NCBI GenBank assembly: GCA_937983475.1
Contig: CALJZV010000398.1
Coordinates: 1-7,858 of the forward strand
DNA: 7,858 nt
Direction: 5' to 3'
DNA from: an uncultured Verrucomicrobiales bacterium
Lineage (GTDB): Bacteria > Verrucomicrobiota > Verrucomicrobiia > Limisphaerales > JACDHS01
Part shown: piece after piece, positions 1 to 5,563 of the stretch
Numbering within the stretch: position 1 is the stretch's first letter
Layout of the letters: every line of letters starts with the position of its first letter
The notes under the pieces: model-generated
The model's database searches: none
The model's input: only the letters and a program-made list of their open reading frames with translations
What the model was told of the DNA's origin: nothing
Position numbers and translations under genes: made by a program

Positions 1-2
1 AA

Positions 3-347
3 TACAGCTACAAGGACGGCGAGGATTACGTGTTTTCCGACCCCGAAACCTACGAGACGGTGAATGTGTCGCCGGAAATCGTCGGTGACGCCAAGAATTA
101 TCTCATCGAAAACGCCCCGGTCACCGCGACCTTCGTGGCGGACAAACTGGTGCAGATTGAACTGCCCTCCAGCGTGGTGCTCACCGTAACCGACGCGCCA
201 GAAGGCATCCGCGGCGACTCCGCCAACAACGTGATGAAGGCCATCACGATGGAAACGGGCATCACCGTCCAGGCCCCTCTGTTCATCAAGACCGGAGAGC
301 GGATCAAAATTGACACCCGCACCGGCAAATACATGGAGCGCGCCTGA
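3..347 (+). CDS. efp: Elongation factor P, C-terminal part (5' end outside window)
   Basis: EF-P binds ribosomes stalled on polyproline stretches, between the P and E sites, and helps peptide bond formation. The reading frame is open from base 3 and gives 114 residues before the TGA at 345-347. Full-length EF-P is about 185-190 residues, so the N-terminal KOW-like domain and the modified lysine loop are missing and the type of modification cannot be judged. The visible part starts in the middle OB domain (YKDGEDYVFSDPETYE) and runs through the C-terminal OB domain, including GITVQAPLFIKTGERIKID and the diagnostic end DTRTGKYMERA. The GTG at 30 is internal, not a start. The gene converges on the PfkB kinase gene and ends 29 bases before a hairpin terminator. 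Family assignment is secure from the C-terminal motif. Confidence 0.95.
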   Translation, partial: YSYKDGEDYVFSDPETYETVNVSPEIVGDAKNYLIENAPVTATFVADKLVQIELPSSVVLTVTDAPEGIRGDSANNVMKAITMETGITVQAPLFIKTGERIKIDTRTGKYMERA

Positions 348-375
348 AGTTTCTTTAATTCCCTTTCGGTTAAAT

Positions 376-414
376 AAAAGCCCGCCCCGGTTTCCCGGAG
401 CGGGCTTTTTGTTT
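376..414. terminator. Bidirectional intrinsic terminator between efp and the PfkB kinase gene
   Basis: A 14-bp stem pairs 377-390 with 395-408 around a 4-base loop (TTTC), with one mismatch and a GC-rich core (GCCCG/CGGGC). On the + strand it is followed by a T-run (406-410, then GTTT). On the - strand the A-rich stretch 372-379 gives the T-run. It lies between two convergent genes, so it can serve both. Confidence 0.9.
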
Positions 415-433
415 CCCCACAAATTTCGCCAAA

Positions 434-1525
434 TCAATCCAGCTTCTCGAGCGGAGGCCGAACGCCGAATTTTTTGGCCAGCGACAGGCAGGCTGACAAT
501 GAGCGCACGCCGTCGGTGCAGGTCGGGTCCGAAAGGGACGCCGCCGCGACGCACACCCCCGTGAACAGGCATCGCTGCAAATCCCATCCCTCGTGCAATC
601 CCATCAGAACACCGGCGCAAAACGCATCGCCCGCACCAGCGGTGCCGGCGATGAATTTGGCCGGGAGTGTCAACGACGGCTGCCAGAAGTCCTCGCCCTG
701 GCGTGTCCGCGCAAAGCCGCCTTCAGGAAAATGAACCACCACAACGTCCCGCACGCCCTGCTGGAGCAGCGAGCCGGCGGCGTGGCGCAAGGCCACCGTG
801 TCCAGTTTTCCGTCGGCCTGGCGGATTTTAAAGCCTGTGGTCTTGCCCGCCTCAATTTCATTGAGAATGCAGTAGTCCACGTGTTTGAGCGCCGGGTTGA
901 CGATTTTGGAAAACCGGTCGCTGTCCTCGCTCACCACATCCACGCTGGTCTTGATGCCGGCATTCTGGGCGGCGGCCAGCAGGCGCGCGGCCTTGGTCCC
1001 GAACTTGGTGTCCGCCGCATCCAAAGCATCCAGGAGCAGGAGGTAACCCACGTGAAAAATACGGGCCTTGGACTTGGCAAAATTCAAGTCGCTCCCGTCC
1101 CAGAGCGCATTGGCGCCGCGATGATGGAAGAATGTCCGTCGTCCGTTGCTCTGCTCGGTCATCACGTCGGTGTAGGAGGTTGGCGCCTTGGCGGAAGTGC
1201 CAATGTGCTTGGTGTCAATCTTGCGGGCGCGGCAATCATCGAGAATCTGCTTGCCCAAGGCGTCCTTGCCGACCAGGCCTGCCCCGTAGAGAGGGAACGA
1301 TGCTCCCAGCTTGGACAGGTCCACCAACACATTGTAGGGCGAACCGCCGGTGCCTTCCGATTGGGCGAGGATGTTTCCCAACTGTTCGCGCTGCGGGTAA
1401 ACGTCAATGAGCTTGACCTGATCAATGATCCAATTGCCGCCCGCCAGGATGCCTCGGCGGTTGGAGGCGGGCTTGGCCGGAGCCGGCTTGTTTTTATTCG
1501 GCTTGGAGGAAGAACGAGCTGCCAT
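434..1525 (-). CDS. PfkB/ribokinase-family carbohydrate kinase
   Basis: This cytosolic kinase would phosphorylate a sugar or nucleoside with ATP; the substrate cannot be read from the sequence. From the ATG at 1525 it is 363 residues. Family marks are the glycine/asparagine motif GGSPYNVLVDLSKLG near 60-74, the central NPALKHVDYCILNEIEAGKTTG near 210-231, and the C-terminal PfkB signature GTAGAGDAFCAGVLMG near 294-309 with the catalytic Asp at 300. The usual Asp before TxGAGD is Gly here. Residues 1-24 are a Lys/Pro/Ala-rich leader before the first strand (RGILAGGNWIIDQVKLIDVYP). The frame stays open upstream to an ATG at 1702, but those 59 extra residues look unlike the family and would fill the divergent promoter region, so I chose the inner start. 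Neither start has a clear ribosome binding site. Confidence 0.88.
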   Translation of the reverse strand: MAARSSSKPNKNKPAPAKPASNRRGILAGGNWIIDQVKLIDVYPQREQLGNILAQSEGTGGSPYNVLVDLSKLGASFPLYGAGLVGKDALGKQILDDCRARKIDTKHIGTSAKAPTSYTDVMTEQSNGRRTFFHHRGANALWDGSDLNFAKSKARIFHVGYLLLLDALDAADTKFGTKAARLLAAAQNAGIKTSVDVVSEDSDRFSKIVNPALKHVDYCILNEIEAGKTTGFKIRQADGKLDTVALRHAAGSLLQQGVRDVVVVHFPEGGFARTRQGEDFWQPSLTLPAKFIAGTAGAGDAFCAGVLMGLHEGWDLQRCLFTGVCVAAASLSDPTCTDGVRSLSACLSLAKKFGVRPPLEKLD

Positions 1526-1734
1526 GATAAGGGCGGAGGTTACAGCAATCGTAAACGGAAAATCAATCCGGTTCTCCGGCAGGTCCAACGCGCGGTTTGC
1601 TCGAGAATATATGTAACCGGGGAGGAAACCATCAGGCGTTGGAGCCTCAACAACTTGGCATGCTTGCAATCCATCCCAATCGGCTCCATTCTTATCGGAC
1701 ATTTTTTCGAGGCGCGCCGCGCCTGTAGTTTCTC
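1526..1734. promoter_or_regulatory. Divergent intergenic region between the kinase and the 554-residue protein gene
   Basis: About 210 bp must hold promoters for both flanking genes if the kinase starts at 1525. On the - strand, TATATT (1606-1611) is a good -10 match, but I see no convincing -35 at the right distance; it would give a leader of about 70 bases. A weaker - strand pair, TTGATT and TGTAAC with a 16-bp spacer, lies just before the inner kinase start. For the + gene, TTGCAA and CATTCT with a 17-bp spacer is a weak match. GGCGCGCC, an 8-bp palindrome, lies at 1711-1718. None of these is strong alone. Confidence 0.35.
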
Positions 1735-3399
1735 ATGAGCACAGAATCTGAATTCGATCTGGACAAACTTTTCCTGCCCGCCTGGGCACAGGAATCGCCT
1801 TCCTACAACAAATACGCCGGGCATACCGGCGAAGACAAAGGCCCGCGCGGTCGTGACCGGGATCGGGACGACCGCCGGGGTCCGCGCCGTCCCATGATGC
1901 GGCGCGACGAGGGAGGCGCACCGCAGCGCGGCCCTCGCCGCGACGGAGGCCAGTTTCAAGGCCGAGGCCCGCGACGGGACGATCGGGGTCCGCGAGTTCA
2001 GCGCGACGATCGCCGGGGCGGCCCGCGCGATTTCCGGGAGCGGCGCGAATTTGTTCCCTTGCCCGAGATCACCGTCACACTGATGCCCGACGAAAAAGGC
2101 GTGGAGTCATTGGCCCGCCAGATCAAGATGACGGGACGCGCCTATCCGCTGTTTGAAATTGCCAAGCTGATTCTACAGAAACCCGAACGCCAGCAGGTGC
2201 GGTTCGATGTCGTCAAGAAAGAGGATAAGGTGGTGCAACCTCTCTTCCTGTGCATGCTTGATGATACGGTCTGGCTTTCGGGGGACGAAGCCGTCCAGCA
2301 CGTCCTGAGCCGCCATTTTGACACATTCTACAAGGCGGAGCGGACACCGACCGATCCGCCCAAGGGCGTGTTTACATTTGTTGCCCAGTGTGGCATGAGC
2401 GGCACCGTTCTCGGCCCGCCCAACTACCACGATTACCAAATCAAACTGCGCAAGCTGCATCAGGAACAGTTTTCCCGGATGCCGTTCGAGGCGTTCAAGG
2501 CGCGGGTCAAAATCGTGCGCGACGAGGCCGTTGTTAAGAAATGGCTTGAGGATCAAAGTTGGAAGACCGAATACATCACACTCAATGTGCCCGAAACCGA
2601 GGCGCGCAACCTCCCCAGCCGCGAGGAGGTCCAGCGGCATTTCCGCCATGCGCACATGACCAACATCATCAAGGAGGTCGAATCCCACACGCTTTCAGGA
2701 CCAGCCAGTCGCCGCCAGCCCTGCCCACAATTGCAGCGTTTGGTTCGCCGCGCCTGGGAGGAACAGCAGCGTTTCCCGCTCAAGGTCGTCCACTATCTTA
2801 GTCAGGAATTCGCCACGCGCGGGTTGCAGTTCTTCAAGGTTAACAAACAGGTCACGCACGTGGCAGTGGCGCGCCCGCATTATCTGGACATAGACGCCAC
2901 ACCCGTTTCCGACACCATCCGCAGGATCATCGAGTGCATCAATCAACATCCCAAATGCACCCGGCGCGAATTGATTGAAACATTAACCCCCTCTCCTGCA
3001 TCAACTCCAACTCCAGCCGAAGGCGAACCCGCACCCAAAACCTCGGAGCCGACTGAAGAACAAAAAGCCATCATCGCGGATTTGCATTGGCTCGTTCATC
3101 AAGGTCATGTGATTGAGTTTGCCAATGGCATTCTGGAAGCCGCCAAAAAACCCCGTCCGCGGCCTGAACCGAAGAAAGCGGCGGCAACCGAGTCTGCGCC
3201 GGCCCAAAGTGAAAGTGCCGCAGAGCCTGTCGGCGTCACCGAACCGGCTGTTCAATCGGCAGAAGCAGCCGGCGAACCCAGCACAGCGACCAGCGAGGCT
3301 GTTCCCGACTTTTCGGCGCAGGAAATTGCGGACCTGGAGCAAAGCGCCGAAGTGGCCGAGCCGACAACCGAAAGTGAACCCTCCGAAAAGCAGGCTTGA
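1735..3399 (+). CDS. Protein of unknown function with RG/RD-rich N-terminus and acidic tail
   Basis: I do not recognise a named family, though I associate proteins of this build with Verrucomicrobiota. It has 554 residues in distinct zones. Residues 1-30 are a short ordered-looking start (FDLDKLFLPAWAQE). Residues 33-105 are rich in Arg, Gly and Asp, with repeats such as RDRDRDDRRGPRR, and are likely disordered and basic. Residues 108-388 look like a folded core. Residues 389-418 and 438-470 read like two pieces of a winged helix (TIRRIIECINQHP, CTRRELIETL, then LHWLVHQGHVIEF) split by a Pro/Thr-rich insert. Residues 471-554 are Ala/Glu/Pro-rich and acidic. There is no signal peptide or membrane segment. 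RG-rich tails often bind RNA, so a nucleic-acid role is a reasonable but unproven inference. The ATG at 1735 has no clear Shine-Dalgarno. A terminator follows directly. Confidence 0.85.
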   Translation: MSTESEFDLDKLFLPAWAQESPSYNKYAGHTGEDKGPRGRDRDRDDRRGPRRPMMRRDEGGAPQRGPRRDGGQFQGRGPRRDDRGPRVQRDDRRGGPRDFRERREFVPLPEITVTLMPDEKGVESLARQIKMTGRAYPLFEIAKLILQKPERQQVRFDVVKKEDKVVQPLFLCMLDDTVWLSGDEAVQHVLSRHFDTFYKAERTPTDPPKGVFTFVAQCGMSGTVLGPPNYHDYQIKLRKLHQEQFSRMPFEAFKARVKIVRDEAVVKKWLEDQSWKTEYITLNVPETEARNLPSREEVQRHFRHAHMTNIIKEVESHTLSGPASRRQPCPQLQRLVRRAWEEQQRFPLKVVHYLSQEFATRGLQFFKVNKQVTHVAVARPHYLDIDATPVSDTIRRIIECINQHPKCTRRELIETLTPSPASTPTPAEGEPAPKTSEPTEEQKAIIADLHWLVHQGHVIEFANGILEAAKKPRPRPEPKKAAATESAPAQSESAAEPVGVTEPAVQSAEAAGEPSTATSEAVPDFSAQEIADLEQSAEVAEPTTESEPSEKQA

Positions 3400-3414
3400 A
3401 CTGAAACTGTTTCC

Positions 3415-3449
3415 AAACGGAGCACGTTGTCACCGACGTGCTCCTTTTT
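3415..3449 (+). terminator. Intrinsic terminator after the 554-residue protein gene
   Basis: A 9-bp perfect stem (3419-3427, GGAGCACGT, with 3436-3444, ACGTGCTCC) can extend inward by a G-U and a G-C pair. It is followed by TTTTT at 3445-3449. AAA at 3415-3417 can pair with part of the T-run. It starts about 20 bases after the TGA and also argues against a start for the next gene at 3427, which would lie inside the hairpin. Confidence 0.88.
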
Positions 3450-3516
3450 ATTTGATGGAAACCCTCGACAAAATGAGCCTTTTCCTCGTCACCCAGCCTG
3501 TTACAACGTCAAGGAC

Positions 3517-4488
3517 ATGACCCAACCAGGACACGTCATTGTCACGGGAGGCGCCGGCTTTATCGGCTCTCACCTCGTTGAACGCCTGCTGGCCGATGGC
3601 AAACGCGTGGTGGTGATTGATGATTTTTCAACCGGCCGAAAGGAGAATCTCCGTTGCGTTGCAGACCATACGCACCTGCGCGTTCTTCAGGCTAAAGTTT
3701 CAGAAACCCAGAATCTGCCTCACCTGCTGGCCCACGCCGAATCGGTCTATCATCTGGCGGCCGTGGTCGGCGTGGAGCTGGTAATGCGCTCGCAGGTTCA
3801 GACCATTCGCACCAATCTGGACGAGACGGAAATCATCCTCGCTACTGCCGCGGAATTTGGCGTGCCAGTGCTGCTGGCCTCCACGTCCGAAGTGTACGGC
3901 AAAAGCCAGAAGGCAGCCTTCTCCGAGGAGGACGATCTGATTATCGGCCCCCCGCACTTGAGCCGGTGGAGCTATGCCTGCTCCAAGTTGATGGATGAAT
4001 TCCTGGCTTTGGCCTATTGGAAGGAGCGTCAGTTGCCGGTGACCATCGCCCGCCTCTTCAACACCGTTGGGCCACGGCAGACCGGGCGCTACGGAATGGT
4101 TCTGCCGCGCTTCATCGCATCGGCACAGGCCAACGAACCGTTAAAAGTGTTCGGCGATGGCAAACAGACCCGGTGCTTTTGTTACATTGCCGACACAGTG
4201 GAAGCGCTGGTGCGATTGCAGAATTGCCCGGCGGCGCGCGGCGAGGTGTTCAATGTCGGCAGCGAGGAGGAAATCAGCATCACTGACCTCGCCCAAGCCA
4301 TCATCGGACAGACAGGTTCGCGCTCGGAAATTGTTTATTTGCCTTATGATCAAGCCTATTCACCGGGCTTTGAGGACATGCGGCGACGTCGCCCGGTCGT
4401 TGAGAAACTGGCCCGCACGGTTCAATTCCGCCCGTCAACTTCATTAACTGAAATCATCCGCCGGACTGCGGATGCCTACAGCAAATAA
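3517..4488 (+). CDS. NAD-dependent epimerase/dehydratase of nucleotide sugars (extended SDR family)
   Basis: This enzyme likely acts on an NDP-sugar for cell-surface polysaccharide or glycan synthesis; whether it is a 4-epimerase, 4,6-dehydratase or UDP-glucuronate decarboxylase is not settled here. It has 323 residues from the ATG at 3517. The NAD-binding loop GGAGFIG (11-17) follows the first strand, with IDDFSTG (34-40) at the end of strand two. STSEVYG (122-128) and YACSK (Tyr153, Lys157) give the active-site Ser/Thr, Tyr and Lys. LFNTVGPRQTGRYGMVLPRFI (180-200) and the later FGDGKQTRCFCYIADTVEA (212-230) are substrate-domain marks typical of this superfamily. The frame is open upstream to 3427, but that start falls within the preceding terminator and its extra residues do not look like the family. 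AAGG lies too close to the ATG to be a normal ribosome binding site. Confidence 0.9.
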   Translation: MTQPGHVIVTGGAGFIGSHLVERLLADGKRVVVIDDFSTGRKENLRCVADHTHLRVLQAKVSETQNLPHLLAHAESVYHLAAVVGVELVMRSQVQTIRTNLDETEIILATAAEFGVPVLLASTSEVYGKSQKAAFSEEDDLIIGPPHLSRWSYACSKLMDEFLALAYWKERQLPVTIARLFNTVGPRQTGRYGMVLPRFIASAQANEPLKVFGDGKQTRCFCYIADTVEALVRLQNCPAARGEVFNVGSEEEISITDLAQAIIGQTGSRSEIVYLPYDQAYSPGFEDMRRRRPVVEKLARTVQFRPSTSLTEIIRRTADAYSK

Positions 4489-4515
4489 AAAAAGGCATCC
4501 CCGAAGGGATGCCTT
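4485..4515 (-). terminator. Intrinsic terminator for the prepilin-like gene, abutting the epimerase stop
   Basis: A perfect 10-bp stem, AAGGCATCCC (4492-4501) with GGGATGCCTT (4506-4515), closes a CGAA tetraloop. The A-run 4487-4493 gives a T-run on the - strand, so the polarity suits the prepilin gene ending at 4543. On the + strand no T-run follows the stem, so it would end epimerase transcription less well. The A-run begins within the epimerase TAA. Confidence 0.85.
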
Positions 4516-4542
4516 GTGAATAAAAATCAGAAGAGGGGCTGA

Positions 4543-5277
4543 TTAAGGATTACCGTTAGCCGCAGTCTGAGGGAAATAAAGCACGTTCACAAAGTTCGGG
4601 CTGCCACTTGGCGTATCACTATATTTGAGAGCATCACGCAATTTACCAGTGGTGAACTGCTGAACGCTGGCGTCAGACAACAACACGTTGCCAGCAGCGC
4701 TGTGAATATCTCGGTTCCAACCATGCGTCGTCGCGGTCTGATTTGTTGTAACATTCACCAGATTAACAAGATAAGTAGAGTCAGCAGCACCATTAGCGTT
4801 CATGTTTCGGTCACCGGCCAGCAACATGTTAGGGCGGCCTTCTTCAGCTAATGCTCCGTAGAAATAACTCAACACACGGTTTTGATTGGAAGTGCTGTGA
4901 GCAAAGCTGCTTGGTTGAGCCGGCAATTCAAAATCCATAGCGGCACGGGTCGCTGGGGTCGCAGGCCTGCCCGAATCACTGGGGCACAAAAGCACTTTGG
5001 GACTGCCCATTTCAGAACCAGCCATTTGGAAATTAGTCCAAGCGTATCCTGTGGCTGGATTCGTAACATTAGGATAACGACCGTCGTTATCGCCGGCGTA
5101 CAGTTTAAAACCAGTTCCAACCTGTTTCAGGTTATTCACGCAAGCAATGCGCTGGGCGCGGGCTTTGGCTTTGGCCAGCGCAGGCAGGAGCATGCCGGCC
5201 AGGATGGCGATGATCGCGATGACCACCAAGAGTTCGATGAGCGTGAACGCTCCCTTTTTCATGCTAGTTTTTTTCAT
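4543..5277 (-). CDS. Prepilin-type N-terminal methylation domain protein (type II secretion/pseudopilin-like)
   Basis: A 244-residue secreted or envelope protein built like a type IV prepilin/pseudopilin. A short basic leader (MKKTSMKKGA) precedes FTLIELLVVIAIIAILAGM, where Phe11 would be +1 and Glu15 the conserved +5 Glu after cleavage by a prepilin peptidase. The residue before the cut is Ala rather than the textbook Gly. The hydrophobic helix is about 11-33, followed by LPALAKAKARAQRIACVNNLKQVG, typical of the large verrucomicrobial and planctomycete families. MLLAGDRNM (151-159) and HSAAGNVLLSDASV (192-205), a His-X9-Asp-Ala version of the H-X9-DG motif, also fit. Cys46 and Cys98 could form a disulfide. 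Start is 5277 or the in-frame ATG at 5262; the first is kept because it gives a fuller basic leader. It stands alone with its own promoter and terminator. Its specific role is unknown. Confidence 0.9.
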   Translation of the reverse strand: MKKTSMKKGAFTLIELLVVIAIIAILAGMLLPALAKAKARAQRIACVNNLKQVGTGFKLYAGDNDGRYPNVTNPATGYAWTNFQMAGSEMGSPKVLLCPSDSGRPATPATRAAMDFELPAQPSSFAHSTSNQNRVLSYFYGALAEEGRPNMLLAGDRNMNANGAADSTYLVNLVNVTTNQTATTHGWNRDIHSAAGNVLLSDASVQQFTTGKLRDALKYSDTPSGSPNFVNVLYFPQTAANGNP

Positions 5278-5316
5278 ACGGTCTTTTATAGTTCGTTGTT
5301 GGCGAATGGAGCGCGC

Positions 5317-5344
5317 ACTGTATTCAAACCTTTCTCAGTGTCAA
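5317..5344 (-). promoter_or_regulatory. Sigma70-type promoter of the prepilin-like gene
   Basis: Read on the - strand, TTGACA (5339-5344) is a perfect -35 box. After a 16-bp spacer comes TACAGT (5317-5322), a four-of-six -10 match. A start site near 5310 would give a leader of about 33 bases before the ATG at 5277. No Shine-Dalgarno is visible in that leader. Confidence 0.7.
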
Positions 5345-5391
5345 CTCCCGTCTTGCAATTTCATATAGCAATGCCAATGCCACCTCGTTTA

Positions 5392-5411
5392 CGGGCAAAA
5401 ACCGGGCAAAA
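5392..5411. repeat. Short direct repeat CGGGCAAAA, 11-bp period
   Basis: The 9-mer CGGGCAAAA occurs at 5392-5400 and again at 5403-5411, one helical turn apart. It lies about 50 bp upstream of the prepilin -35 box and just before the palindromic sites. It may be a regulator contact or chance; the evidence is the sequence alone. Confidence 0.4.
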
Positions 5412-5432
5412 CCACCCTTTTTACCATCAAAA

Positions 5433-5472
5433 ATGCGTCATTTTCACGCACCATGCGTGAAATTCACGCATC
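5433..5472. promoter_or_regulatory. Two tandem palindromic operator-like sites, 20-bp period
   Basis: Site 2 (5453-5471, ATGCGTGAAATTCACGCAT) is a perfect 9+1+9 palindrome. Site 1 (5433-5451, ATGCGTCATTTTCACGCAC) matches it at 15 of 19 positions, and all four half-sites carry TGCGT or its complement ACGCA. The half-sites recur exactly 20 bp apart, about two helical turns, which suits two dimers binding side by side. The middle two half-sites also form a hairpin, 5442-5450 with 5454-5462 around CCA. The pair lies between divergent genes, about 90 bp from the start of the ornithine cyclodeaminase-like gene and about 90 bp from the prepilin -35 box, so the controlled gene is not certain. Confidence 0.6.
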
Positions 5473-5539
5473 CAAGGCCAATTAGCCTCCTCGTCCGAAG
5501 GCGCACCGTTTGCCAGTGGCAAAATAAACCATCCAAGGC
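5469..5539 (+). repeat. Direct repeat CATCCAAGGC
   Basis: The 10-mer CATCCAAGGC occurs at 5469-5478 and 5530-5539, 61 bp apart, on both sides of the 5509-5523 palindrome and upstream of the gene at 5564. Its first copy overlaps the end of the second palindromic site. Function is unknown. Confidence 0.4.
5509..5523. promoter_or_regulatory. 15-bp palindrome TTTGCCAGTGGCAAA
   Basis: A perfect 7+1+7 palindrome (TTTGCCA G TGGCAAA) lies 40 bp before the start codon at 5564, where a promoter or repressor site would be expected. It differs in sequence from the TGCGT sites upstream, so it would bind a different protein. No T-run follows, so it is not a terminator. Confidence 0.45.
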
Positions 5540-5563
5540 TAAGGTCATTTCAAAGTACCGGTT

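Noticed and set aside
593..1738. 381-codon open frame on the + strand opposite the kinase gene
   Set aside because: It lies almost wholly antisense to a well-supported PfkB kinase and its translation shows no family motif; it is a shadow of GC-rich codon use.
3427..3516. Upstream start for the epimerase at 3427
   Set aside because: The GTG there lies inside the terminator hairpin, and the extra 30 residues precede a canonical Rossmann start at MTQPGHVIVTGGAGFIG.
5433..5472. CRISPR array
   Set aside because: Only two 20-bp units in direct contact without spacers; an operator pair explains the pattern better.
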